Assembly (NCBI GenBank): GCA_041871065.1
Contig: CP168942.1
Location: 1,056,501 to 1,120,500, forward strand
Length of the DNA stretch: 64,000 nt
Direction: 5' to 3'
From: Weissella confusa
GTDB taxonomy: Bacteria; Bacillota; Bacilli; Lactobacillales; Lactobacillaceae
The stretch's first letter is position 1. The number at the start of each line of letters is the position of its first letter. Below the pieces are notes generated by a model. It saw nothing but the letters and a program-made list of their open reading frames with translations, ran no database searches and was not told where the DNA came from. The position numbers were made by a program, and so were the translations under genes. Positions 20,590-28,873 of this stretch are shown here, one piece after another.

Positions 20590-21147
20590 ATGACTTTAAT
20601 TGAACGACTAACTAACTTGGATAACTTTGAGAGCGAACGTTTATTGTATCGGCATGCAACAGAAGCTGATGCGGCGGACATGTTTGAAATGTTCCACAAT
20701 CCAGAAGTGCTAAAGTGGATTCACGTACCAATGCCGGAATCGATTGAACACACTTTAGAAATTAGCATCAAGAAGTTTCACTTGGCAGATCCGCTGGGAA
20801 AGTATGTCATTGTTGAAAAAGCAACTAATAAAATGATTGGTAGCATTGATATCCGACCAACTGAGAAAAATAACTCGGCTGAAATCGGGTATGCCCTCAA
20901 CCATGCTTATTGGGGCCAAGGGGTGATGACTGAGGCGCTACGGACAGTGATTACAGTGGGATTCGAACAACTAGAATTGCACCGCATTGAATCATTCCAC
21001 GCACCAGAAAACATCGGTTCAGGTCGTGTGATGGAAAAGGCCGGCATGCAGTACGAAGGCACACTGCGTGATTATGAGTTGCTACCAACTGGCAAATACG
21101 TTGATAGCAAGGTATACAGCATCTTAGCAACTGATTATTTTAAATAG
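20590..21147 (+). CDS. GNAT acetyltransferase, RimJ/RimL type
   Basis: 185 residues, RimJ/RimL-like N-acetyltransferase: N-terminal SERLLYRHATEADAADMFEM, acetyl-CoA loop AYWGQGVMTEALRTV, and HRIESFHAPENIGSGRVMEKA. Substrate unknown (protein N-terminus, amino acid or amine). GGGGG at 20577-20581 supports the ATG at 20590 over 20575. Followed by a terminator. Confidence 0.85.
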   Translation: MTLIERLTNLDNFESERLLYRHATEADAADMFEMFHNPEVLKWIHVPMPESIEHTLEISIKKFHLADPLGKYVIVEKATNKMIGSIDIRPTEKNNSAEIGYALNHAYWGQGVMTEALRTVITVGFEQLELHRIESFHAPENIGSGRVMEKAGMQYEGTLRDYELLPTGKYVDSKVYSILATDYFK

Positions 21148-21152
21148 CGATT

Positions 21153-21185
21153 AAGCGACCAATCGTTGGATGGTCGCTTTTTTAA
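21153..21185 (+). terminator. Terminator after the acetyltransferase
   Basis: AAGCGACCA pairs with TGGTCGCTT, followed by T's. Confidence 0.85.
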
Positions 21186-21281
21186 CGTGATATGAAATTT
21201 CGTGCATTGTAACAAATGAAACCTGGACGTAACATTAAGTCATCGAGTTGACACGGAGCAACCGAAAGAAGGGGATTATTT

Positions 21282-22034
21282 ATGAGTATTGTTAATGTTG
21301 GGAAGCGTTTGGTTGTCGGTGCGTTGGTTACAGTATCAGTTTTGTCATCGATGGGAACAGCAACACAAGTGGTTTCGGCTGATGGCCGCACGGGTTACGT
21401 TTACTCGCCTGAGGTTTCAAAAGCCAACGGTGGCTATAATTGGTTGGAAAATGGTCAGCCTTTTACAGGATTCCGCTATTATATGGGGACGTATTACTGG
21501 TTTGTAAATGGGATTCGTCAAAATGAAGGTTGGCGCGAAGCTTGGGGATATAAGTATTGGACTGATGCAACCGGACGTGCTGTGCAAGGCAACGTTGTGA
21601 TTGATGGTACGGCCTATAATTTTGGCGATAATGGCACATACTACCTACGTGGCAAAGGATCAGGTTACTTATATGATGGGTCCGCTGCCAACGGTGGTTA
21701 CCGCTGGTATGAAAACGGCACGGTATATACTGGGTTCCGCTACTATATGGGCACATATTATTGGTTTGTAGACGGGGTTCGTCAGAATGCTGGGTGGCGT
21801 AATGCATGGGGCTACACCTATTTCACGGATAACAACGGACGCGCAGTCCAGTACATTCAAAACATCGATGGTAAGAACTACTACTTCGGAAATAATGGTA
21901 CTTACTATCTCCGAGATTACTTTACGGATAAAGCTTTGACTAAACAGGAAGCCGAACAACCAGAAATTAGTCAGGGAGCCGATGCCATCGCAAGTTTGGC
22001 GAAGTTGGTCCGAATAAACTCTGCAGAGCAATAA
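21282..22034 (+). CDS. Secreted cell-wall/glucan-binding repeat protein without catalytic domain
   Basis: 250 residues. Signal peptide about 1-33 (hydrophobic ALVTVSVLSSMGTATQVVSA, cleavage before DGRTG). The rest is two long tandem units, each with an aromatic-rich YG-type block: GFRYYMGTYYWFVNG then WREAWGYKYWTD near residues 62-105, and GFRYYMGTYYWFVDG then WRNAWGYTYFTD near residues 145-190, each followed by an NFGDNGTYYLR / YFGNNGTYYLR turn. Such repeats bind alpha-glucan or wall polymer at the ends of dextransucrases and wall hydrolases. No enzyme domain is present; a short acidic tail (KQEAEQPEISQ) ends it. GAAGGGG ribosome site. Own transcription unit. Confidence 0.75.
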   Translation: MSIVNVGKRLVVGALVTVSVLSSMGTATQVVSADGRTGYVYSPEVSKANGGYNWLENGQPFTGFRYYMGTYYWFVNGIRQNEGWREAWGYKYWTDATGRAVQGNVVIDGTAYNFGDNGTYYLRGKGSGYLYDGSAANGGYRWYENGTVYTGFRYYMGTYYWFVDGVRQNAGWRNAWGYTYFTDNNGRAVQYIQNIDGKNYYFGNNGTYYLRDYFTDKALTKQEAEQPEISQGADAIASLAKLVRINSAEQ

Positions 22035-22065
22035 ATATAAAAAACAAAATGATGGGCATCATGAT

Positions 22066-22097
22066 AAATCCCAGCACGATTGTGTGCTGGGATTTTT
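22066..22097 (+). terminator. Terminator after the repeat protein
   Basis: AAATCCCAGCAC (22066-22077) pairs with GTGCTGGGATTT (22084-22095), then T's. Confidence 0.9.
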
Positions 22098-22154
22098 GTC
22101 TGTAAAACGCTACGTTAGAAAAGAGTGCTTGAAGTCTGGTGAGAAGATAATACT

Positions 22155-22163
22155 TGGTATAAT
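22155..22163 (+). promoter_or_regulatory. Extended -10 promoter before the small ORF
   Basis: TGGTATAAT, 43 bases before the ATG at 22207; no clear -35. Confidence 0.45.
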
Positions 22164-22206
22164 GGCAGGTAAGTGGTAACAAATACATGTGATAGGGAGT
22201 AATAAC

Positions 22207-22395
22207 ATGGAAAATTGGAAAACAAGTCCTGATTTTGGTATGCAATTGAAGACACGATATTTTGATGCTTATACTGATCGAGATTTGATTGGTGTCTTCT
22301 TAACGACGTTGACTAAGGACCGCTATGTGGATAGTATGGTCATCCCCGGTAATGAGACCCGTAATCCGCAAATCGGTATTGTATACCTGGGCTAA
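22207..22395 (+). CDS. Small hypothetical protein, 62 residues
   Basis: Soluble, begins MENWKTSPDFGMQLKTRYF and ends PQIGIVYLG; no motif I recognise. Supported by its own extended -10, ribosome site AGGGAGT 7 bases before the ATG and a following gene 48 bases on. The ATG at 22207 is preferred to 22189 because of that site. Confidence 0.6.
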   Translation: MENWKTSPDFGMQLKTRYFDAYTDRDLIGVFLTTLTKDRYVDSMVIPGNETRNPQIGIVYLG

Positions 22396-22443
22396 AGGTT
22401 AGAGAGCATATGATAACTGACGATGCCAGTACTGGAGGCATAA

Positions 22444-22995
22444 ATGAAAACAGTTTTAATTTTGCTCCGTGGCATAAACGTCGGTGGCAAACGTAAAGTT
22501 ACAATGGCTGAATTACGTGATTGGTTTGAACAACAAGGGTTTCAAAACGTTGTTACGTTCGGGAATACTGGTAATGTTATTGCTGATGTCGAATCTAGCA
22601 TGGCTGATTTTTCTGGCCTTAGTGTCGCTTTATCGGCATACAAAGGCTTTGAAATACAACTGTATTGGTTGTCACTAGACGATATTAACGACATGACAAA
22701 TCATTCACCAGAATGGTGGGGCATTAAAGATGGTGGTCGACATGATTTGATAATTGCCAATTCGGAAGCAGGGGCTAAACAAGCTTTGGCCGAGTTCTCA
22801 CCATACATTGGACCTGAGAATCACGTGGTACTGTACAAACGTTTGATATTCATGAGTACAGGTCCAGAGTTACGTAACAAGACTAAGTTGTTAAGGATTA
22901 GTACAACAGCTGCGTTCTCTAGGATAACGGTTCGCAATGCCAATACAATGCATAAATTGACGGCACTAATGAACGACCGCCATCATGACTTGTGA
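22444..22995 (+). CDS. DUF1697 family protein
   Basis: 183 residues with the DUF1697 N-terminal signature LLRGINVGGKRKVTMAEL and the TFGNTGNVIAD (usually SGNVxF) strand. Small cytoplasmic protein of unknown function common in Firmicutes. Ribosome site ACTGGAGG before the ATG. Possibly co-transcribed with the small gene upstream. Confidence 0.85.
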   Translation: MKTVLILLRGINVGGKRKVTMAELRDWFEQQGFQNVVTFGNTGNVIADVESSMADFSGLSVALSAYKGFEIQLYWLSLDDINDMTNHSPEWWGIKDGGRHDLIIANSEAGAKQALAEFSPYIGPENHVVLYKRLIFMSTGPELRNKTKLLRISTTAAFSRITVRNANTMHKLTALMNDRHHDL

Positions 22996-23056
22996 TTAGC
23001 CACAACAAACCGTAAGATGGATGTAGATATTATTCAGTTTAAAGGAAGTAATAATC

Positions 23057-24019
23057 ATGTCGAAAACGTTAATTGTGACGCACACTGACTTGGATGGTGT
23101 TATGTCAGGCTTAGTTGCTAAGTATGCGACGTCAAATGAGTCGGATATTCGTTATGCGGATGCTGGTGCTGCTGGTATTGATGCTGTGTTGGAAGATATT
23201 TTGGCCGGGGATGCGCAATATACCCAAGCAATCTTCTTGGACAATACGCCATCAGCTGAAATGTTGGCGAAGTTTCACAACCAAACAAACTTAACGCCAA
23301 CGGTTTATGATCACCACGTTTCTAATCAAGCCGTCTGGGAATCAGCAACTGAGGATGGCACATTTGTTACGGATCAAACGGGGACATCTTCAGCGACTGA
23401 GTTGGCGTTTAATGACAATCAAGCGGCACTTGCAACGTTGCCATTCTTACCTGTACTGGTTAAGCTAACTAACTTGTATGATACATGGACTTGGCAAGAT
23501 GAACGTTATGCTGACGCCCAACAAACGGGTCAACATGCACAAGTATTCAACGAAGTGCTTAACTTCATTGGTCGTGACCGTTTCAGTGCTTTTATGGACG
23601 AGGCTACGACTAAGGCATTTGCCGAAGTTGACGTACCGAGCGCTGTGCTAGAAACAATCTTCTCAGATTTGATTATGGCGCTTGTATACGAACGCATTAA
23701 GTCTAACCAAGACTATGTTGCTAAGAAGGCAGAAAAGGCTGAATTTGCTGATTTGGTTTTGCCTGACAAGACTTATCACTATGCGTATACAAGGGCATCT
23801 AGCCAAATGTCAGAAATCGGTAATGCGTTGAGTAACTTACCAGACGTTGATTTCGGCTTGGTCATTAATAACGGCAAGTTGTCATTCCGCGTTGCGAAGG
23901 ATAAGGATGTCGATGTCTCAGCTATTGCGGGTCACTTTAACGGTGGCGGTCACGCAAAGGCAGCCGGTGCCAAGTTAACGATGGATTGGCCAACGATTAT
24001 TCAAAACAGTTTGCAGTAA
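23057..24019 (+). CDS. DHH/DHHA1 phosphoesterase
   Basis: 320 residues. N-terminal DHH domain with THTDLDGVMSG (metal-binding aspartates) and YDHHVSN; C-terminal DHHA1 domain ending GHFNGGGHAKAAG. Such proteins hydrolyse nanoRNA, pAp or cyclic dinucleotide breakdown products; this one has the YtqI/NrnA-like layout but a different N-terminal motif, so the substrate is not assigned. AAAGGAAG ribosome site. Bidirectional terminator follows. Confidence 0.85.
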   Translation: MSKTLIVTHTDLDGVMSGLVAKYATSNESDIRYADAGAAGIDAVLEDILAGDAQYTQAIFLDNTPSAEMLAKFHNQTNLTPTVYDHHVSNQAVWESATEDGTFVTDQTGTSSATELAFNDNQAALATLPFLPVLVKLTNLYDTWTWQDERYADAQQTGQHAQVFNEVLNFIGRDRFSAFMDEATTKAFAEVDVPSAVLETIFSDLIMALVYERIKSNQDYVAKKAEKAEFADLVLPDKTYHYAYTRASSQMSEIGNALSNLPDVDFGLVINNGKLSFRVAKDKDVDVSAIAGHFNGGGHAKAAGAKLTMDWPTIIQNSLQ

Positions 24020-24024
24020 AACAA

Positions 24025-24064
24025 AACGCGAAGTACGACCGTAATTGACTTTACTTCGCGTTTC
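24025..24064. terminator. Bidirectional terminator between convergent genes
   Basis: AAACGCGAAGTA (24025-24036) pairs with TACTTCGCGTTT (24053-24064). Confidence 0.85.
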
Positions 24065-24067
24065 TGC

Positions 24068-24664
24068 TTATTTGATGTTGATGCCTAAACTTTGAATAAG
24101 CAAGGCTGATTGATACGTATTAATTGTCATGCCAGCAGCCAGCGCTGGATCAAACAATAAGGTTTCAAAGTTGGCATTAGCTACATCGAGATTAGCCAGC
24201 TTACTACCAGCAAAATCACTGTTATCAAGGTCGCTTTCAATAAAACGGAGTGACTTTTTAATGCGGATGCCGTGGAAGAAACTGTCACGGACACGCGTGT
24301 TGTTGAAGGTGACACTTTGAAAGGTCGTACCGCTAACATTGATGAAATCAGCTAATGAGTTATTAACCTGCGTATCACGCCATTCGCTTTGCAGACCAGA
24401 GAAATTTACCCCAGTCAGTTGTGTGTTATTAAAGTTAGTGCGATAGAAAATTGCGTTGGCGAAATCAGTATTTGATAAATCGATGTGATCAAATACGACA
24501 TCTGACCAAGTGCTATCTGAGAAATCGTCTTGGTCGAAAGTCACACGCTCAAACGTGACATCTTGGATATTAATGGCACGACTAGAGTAGGTGAAGTGAA
24601 CGTTGCGGTACGTGTTGTTTGGTGCGACATCATCCAAACTTAACGTGGTATCAGAAATTAACAT
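24068..24664 (-). CDS. Pentapeptide-repeat protein
   Basis: 198 residues made of A(D/N)LXX-like units: VTFERVTFDQDDFSDSTW, then SDVVFDHIDLSNTDFANAIF, FYRTNFNNTQLTGVNFSGL, FQSVTFNNTRVRDSFFHGI and SDLDNSDFAGSKLANLDVAN. Predicted right-handed quadrilateral beta-helix. Relatives such as Qnr/MfpA mimic DNA and protect gyrase, but most LAB members have no known role and I do not claim resistance. Single gene. Confidence 0.85.
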   Translation of the reverse strand: MLISDTTLSLDDVAPNNTYRNVHFTYSSRAINIQDVTFERVTFDQDDFSDSTWSDVVFDHIDLSNTDFANAIFYRTNFNNTQLTGVNFSGLQSEWRDTQVNNSLADFINVSGTTFQSVTFNNTRVRDSFFHGIRIKKSLRFIESDLDNSDFAGSKLANLDVANANFETLLFDPALAAGMTINTYQSALLIQSLGINIK

Positions 24665-24710
24665 GAAAAAGCTCCTTAAGACTTAAAATTTTAAACCATC
24701 CCCAGCTAAA

Positions 24711-24745
24711 GTAAAAGCCTCACATCAACTAAAGGTGTGAGGCTT
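24711..24745 (-). terminator. Terminator of dtpT
   Basis: AAGCCTCACA (24745-24736 on minus) pairs with TGTGAGGCTT (24724-24715), then TTTTAC. Confidence 0.85.
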
Positions 24746-24750
24746 CGTTA

Positions 24751-26220
24751 TTATTCAGCTGTTTCTGACAAGCCTTCGCTCAAGGCTTTAATCTTCTTAG
24801 TTGCGAACCACAATAGCAAGCCAGCAACGATAGTAATAATACCGATAATCAAGAAGTAGTTGATTTCAGTAGACTTTGAATAAAGTTGAACCAATTGTGC
24901 ATTGGCCGCTTACGCCGTGGCGTCAGACAGATTCCAGACCGTCAACATTTGGGCTTGGAAGGCAACGGGGGCCATCTTAGCAGATGCTGACAGACCAACT
25001 GGTGAAATCAACATTTCACCGACTTCAACCAACGCCCATGAGGCAACTAGCCACAATGGGTTGAATTGGTGGTTAACGCCAAACATCATGCCCGGAACAG
25101 CCATCCAAACGAATGACAATCCGGCAAACGCCAAACCAAGTGAGAACTTAACACCAGTTGAAGGTTGCTTATCACGCAACTTCTTTGACCAAAGCCAAAC
25201 GAAGAATGGTGTGAACAACATGATGAACAATGGATTCAATGATTGGAACCATGAAGCAGGCATACCATGCAAGGCGGTTTGATTTGAAGCGAACAAGGCT
25301 AAGACAACAGATCCTTGCTCTTCAATTGACCAGAATAGCATGGCTGCAATGAACAAAGGAATGTAGGCCCAAACACGCTTACGCTCAGCTTTCGTTGTCT
25401 TCTTTGATGTCAGCATCACAACAAAGTGAATCACCGGTACTAGAATAGCGACAAACGTCAACAAGTTAATGACACTGTTAATCGTCAAACTGTGAGTACC
25501 GGCCATAATACCAATAATGGCGATGAATGCGATAACGATTCCGGCTAATTTCCACATCAATGGGGTGATTTCTTCGGGTTGCAATGGGGATGGGGCTTGG
25601 TGTGAGACATCCTTAAGGTGCTTACGACCATCCAATGAATACTGCACCAAACCAAAGAACATACCGATAGCGGCTAACGAGAAGGCCACGTGGAAGTTGA
25701 CGTGTACTTGGAACCAACCAACTAGCAACGGTGCGATAAAGGCACCAAGGTTGATACCGAAGACGTAGATTGAGAACCCGGCATCACGACGTTCATCGTT
25801 AGCGTCATACAAATTTCCAACCATCGTTGCAACGTTGGGCTTCAACAATCCAGTACCAAGTGTGATTAGGGCAATTGAACCAAACAAACCAACTTCATGG
25901 AATGGCATCGCCAAAGCAATGTGACCGAACATGATCAGGACACCACCATAGAACACAGTGCGCCATGGACCAAGGACACGGTCAGATAGATAACCACCAA
26001 CAATTCCCGATAGGTAAACCATTGACCCGTAAATCGACATGATTGCGGCACCGGTGGCTTCGTTAAATCCCAAACCGCCTTTGTCGGCTGCATAAATCAT
26101 GTAGAAAAGTAGAATGGCACGCATGCCGTAGTATGAAAATCGCTCCCACATTTCGGTGAAGAACAAGGTCATGAGGCCTCGAGGTTGGCCGAAGAAGGAG
26201 GTGTCGCGTTTCTGTTCCAT
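24751..26220 (-). pseudogene. dtpT: Di-/tripeptide:proton symporter DtpT with in-frame premature stop
   Basis: POT/PTR family peptide importer. The frame starts [20 protein letters not shown] and carries the family motifs [17 protein letters not shown] and GSIYG-like repeats over 12 or more membrane segments. A TAA at 24912-24910 ends it after 436 residues (NLSDATA), but the same frame goes on for 52 codons, AANAQLVQLYSKSTEINYF then a last membrane helix (LIIGIITIVAGLLLWFATKK) and KALSEGLSETAE, to a natural stop at 24751 followed by a terminator. A single C-to-T change (CAA to TAA) would explain it. The truncated protein lacks the final helix; function is doubtful. Sequencing error remains possible. 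Confidence 0.85.
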
Positions 26221-26362
26221 CAGAAAAAAACCTCACTCTTACTGGTTATGTTTTTGTATAGTGGAAAAAATGTTCCCACAATTCGTCATAACGATAGAAA
26301 CTAGTCCACGCCGATTATGAGCTGAAATCAAATAATAAATAAGTATTTTCTCATAGTGCAAT

Positions 26363-26401
26363 AAAAAATAGCGGTTGTCGCCTGACAAACCGCTATTTTT
26401 G
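26363..26401 (-). terminator. Terminator of the second NagB-like gene
   Basis: AAATAGCGGTT pairs with AACCGCTATTT; A-runs and T-runs on both sides make it usable in both directions. Confidence 0.85.
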
Positions 26402-26412
26402 TTCTCATTAAA

Positions 26413-27183
26413 CTATTGAAGTGTGATAGTTTCAGCTTCTGCAGGTGCAACAGCTGGTTGTGGCAAGATTTCTGCCGCAGCTTCACGATCCAACAACAAT
26501 GTGAAGTTAGGGTGGGCTTGCAAGATAGAAGCAGGTACCTCTTCACTGATTGGGCCAAAGAAAGCTTCCTTAACGATTTGTGCCTTCTTCTTACCGAAAG
26601 CAATCATCAAGATTTCCTTAGCACTCATGATTGTCTTAGGACCCATGGCAACGTATCCTTCAGGAACCTTGTCTTCTGAACCAACTGTGTGAACCAAAGC
26701 AGCATAGACTTGGTCGTTAGCTTCAGAAGGAATGTAACGCGTACCATCTTCAAACTTCGTCACACCTGGCAAGTTACCAGCGTAGCGACCATCTGAACCA
26801 ATTCCAAGCAACATAAAGTCCAAACCGTTTGCTTCAGCCAAACCCTCATCCAATGTGTCCCAGTTTGACAAGTCCAAACGGTGGTAAAGGTAAGCAGGCA
26901 TTTCAGCAGGGTTCAAGAAGTACTTACGCAACGTTGACGTCGTTGTACCTTCTTCTGAACCAGCTTGTGGGACTTCGTCAAAGTTCCACATGTGCAACTT
27001 TGGCATGTTAGGGTCGTGGATACGCTCCGTGAACTTCTCCAAGCATTGCTCATATGAAGCAACCGGGCTAGTTCCAGCCGTCAAGGCAATGTTTTGTACC
27101 TTACGATCATAAATCTTGTTCAAAAGAATCTTTGATGTCTCGTTTGTGACATCTTGCTTTGTGTTTACAATTTCAATTCGCAT
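26413..27183 (-). CDS. NagB/YieK-family protein with altered active site
   Basis: 256 residues, paralogue of 16211-16933 (shared LTAGTSPVASYE, MWNFDEVPQAG, EGYVAMGPKTIMSAKE, FFGPISEEVPASILQAHPNF). Asp69 and Asp131 remain, but the segment GIGSDGRYAGNLPG has arginine where deaminases have the catalytic histidine and leucine where they have glutamate, so ring opening by the usual mechanism is unlikely. The C-terminal tail is Pro/Ala-rich. GAAGGAAA ribosome site. A tandem TTGGTATA pair at 27290-27307 lies upstream. Single gene. Confidence 0.7.
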   Translation of the reverse strand: MRIEIVNTKQDVTNETSKILLNKIYDRKVQNIALTAGTSPVASYEQCLEKFTERIHDPNMPKLHMWNFDEVPQAGSEEGTTTSTLRKYFLNPAEMPAYLYHRLDLSNWDTLDEGLAEANGLDFMLLGIGSDGRYAGNLPGVTKFEDGTRYIPSEANDQVYAALVHTVGSEDKVPEGYVAMGPKTIMSAKEILMIAFGKKKAQIVKEAFFGPISEEVPASILQAHPNFTLLLDREAAAEILPQPAVAPAEAETITLQ

Positions 27184-27289
27184 ATTTTTTAATTTCCTTC
27201 TCTTATTAACTGTCAGTTCGACTTAACACTAACTAGTCTATAGGGGAATTTTGAACAATGTTTGAATTAACCACCGGAAATTATGTGAA

Positions 27290-27307
27290 TTGGTATACAT
27301 TGGTATA
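27290..27307. promoter_or_regulatory. Direct repeat TTGGTATA x2, candidate GntR-type operator
   Basis: TTGGTATACATTGGTATA: two identical 8-base units spaced 10 bases apart, about one helical turn, 107 bases upstream of the NagB-like gene. TTGGTATA is half of the NagR/YvoA-type operator known from Firmicutes, but here it is a direct not inverted repeat. Confidence 0.3.
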
Positions 27308-27310
27308 TGA

Positions 27311-27350
27311 CGAAAGCGCAAACATTGCCGGAACAACGTTTGCGCTTTCG
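27311..27350. terminator. Hairpin after the hit operon
   Basis: CGAAAGCGCAAAC pairs perfectly with GTTTGCGCTTTCG (13 bp); weak T-run on either side. Confidence 0.6.
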
Positions 27351-27356
27351 AGTGTC

Positions 27357-27623
27357 TTAATGCTTTTTTAATGAACTGAGTGCATCTTGGATGCGAGTTT
27401 GTGCTTCCGTGATACGTTCCAAGCGGGGCTTGTTCTTGAAATTCATCTTCTCAACTTGAATTTGAACATCTTTCACAAAGTCTTGTACGGCTGGCAATTC
27501 GGTTTGAACATTGGCAAGGGATGCCTTCACATCCTTAGTCGCTGAAACCGCGCGCTTGCTGTCAGTCGTGAAGTTTGTGACCTGTTGCTTCAAGTTGGTG
27601 AACCAATCCTTGAGTGCGTCCAT
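27357..27623 (-). CDS. Small helical hypothetical protein downstream of hit
   Basis: 88 residues, mostly amphipathic helix (LKQQVTNFTTDSKRAVSATK, VQTELPAVQDFVKDVQIQVE), no membrane segment or known motif. Its ATG is 2 bases after the hit stop, so it is translated from the hit transcript. A similar small gene accompanies hit in other lactic bacteria as far as I recall. Function unknown. Confidence 0.7.
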   Translation of the reverse strand: MDALKDWFTNLKQQVTNFTTDSKRAVSATKDVKASLANVQTELPAVQDFVKDVQIQVEKMNFKNKPRLERITEAQTRIQDALSSLKKH

Positions 27624-27625
27624 AC

Positions 27626-28048
27626 TTAGTCCTCCATGTGACTGGCAATGTTGGCAGCCAATGTCTTGTACGTGTCTTCGGCTGTTTGCTCACTGTGATC
27701 TGGCATTGGAATATCAAAGCCGTCATTTGCATAACGTGGAATCAAGTGGAAGTGAGAGTGGAAGACAGATTGTCCGGCAGCTTCACCGTTGTTTGACAAA
27801 ATGTTCAAGCCAATAATGTTTTCGTCACTTGCCTTAATGGCACGGGCAATCTTTGGTAGCTTTGACAAAACACGTGCCGCCAATTCTTCGTCGTATTCAA
27901 AGATATCCGCGACGTGCGTCTTTGGCACAACCAATGTGTGGCCAGGCGTTACTTGGCTAAGGTCTAGAAAAGCCAACACGTCATCATCTTCATAAACCTT
28001 ATAAGCAGGAATATCACCTGCAACAATCATATCAAATACATCTGCCAT
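27626..28048 (-). CDS. hit: HIT-family nucleotide hydrolase
   Basis: 140 residues, Hint-like histidine triad protein that hydrolyses adenosine 5'-phosphoramidates or related nucleotides. N-terminal DMIVAGDIPAYKVYEDDDVL and the triad HSHFHLIPR (HxHxH). Divergent from ecsA, the same arrangement as in B. subtilis. GGAGGC before the ATG. -10 TATAAT at 28086-28081. Confidence 0.93.
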   Translation of the reverse strand: MADVFDMIVAGDIPAYKVYEDDDVLAFLDLSQVTPGHTLVVPKTHVADIFEYDEELAARVLSKLPKIARAIKASDENIIGLNILSNNGEAAGQSVFHSHFHLIPRYANDGFDIPMPDHSEQTAEDTYKTLAANIASHMED

Positions 28049-28172
28049 GGAAATGCCTCCTAAAAATCATCTGTTGTCTTTATTATACCCTGACTGGTGT
28101 AAACTGTCCGTGGTTAAATTTGGACAGAAATTTGCTATTATATAAGTACATTAAAAAATCGAGAGTGACATT

Positions 28173-28871
28173 ATGACATTAGAAATCAAACACTTATCAG
28201 GTGGCTACGGCCAACTAACTGTTTTAAATGATGTCTCATTCACTGTACCAGAGGGTCATCTCACCGCCTTAGTGGGGTTGAACGGATCTGGTAAGTCAAC
28301 GACAATCAACCATATCATTGGTTTGCTTGCACCAAAGCAAGGGTCAATTGTCTTGAATGGGGTAACACTACAAACGCAGCCAGAAGCATTTAAGCGTCAA
28401 ATCGCCTATATTCCAGAACAACCGGTTCTATATGATGAATTGACGTTGCGTGAACACCTAGCTCTCACCATTTCAGTTTACCAACTGGATGAAAAGACGG
28501 CTTGGCAACGCGCTGAAGAATTGCTCACAACTTTCCGTTTGGATAATAAATTGGATTGGTTCCCAACGCATTTCTCAAAGGGAATGCGTCAAAAGGTGAT
28601 GATTGTGATGGCATTCATTACAGATGCCCCATTCTTTATCATCGATGAGCCGTTCCTTGGGTTGGACGTGATTGCGGTTAATGACTTGTTGGCGTTGATT
28701 GACCAACGTAAGCATGCTGGCACAAGCTTCTTGCTAACCACCCACGTTTTGACGACACTGGCTGACCACGCAGATGAATTCGTTTATTTGCGTGATGGTG
28801 AAGTGGCAGCAACGGGGTTGGCAAGCGAGTTTGCTGAAAAGGTACCTGAATTACAACAAAAAGAGGTGTAA
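28173..28871 (+). CDS. ecsA: ABC transporter ATP-binding protein EcsA
   Basis: 232 residues. Walker A GLNGSGKST, Q-loop AYIPEQPVLY, EcsA-like signature FSKGMRQKVMIV, Walker B FFIIDEPFLGLD, switch histidine LLTTHVL. EcsAB in Bacillus affects secretion, competence and regulated membrane proteolysis (RasP). ecsB starts 2 bases after the stop. Confidence 0.92.
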   Translation: MTLEIKHLSGGYGQLTVLNDVSFTVPEGHLTALVGLNGSGKSTTINHIIGLLAPKQGSIVLNGVTLQTQPEAFKRQIAYIPEQPVLYDELTLREHLALTISVYQLDEKTAWQRAEELLTTFRLDNKLDWFPTHFSKGMRQKVMIVMAFITDAPFFIIDEPFLGLDVIAVNDLLALIDQRKHAGTSFLLTTHVLTTLADHADEFVYLRDGEVAATGLASEFAEKVPELQQKEV

Positions 28872-28873
28872 GG

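Noticed and set aside
24068..24664. Quinolone resistance (Qnr) assignment for the pentapeptide protein
   Set aside because: Repeats are irregular and most chromosomal LAB pentapeptide proteins have no shown gyrase role.
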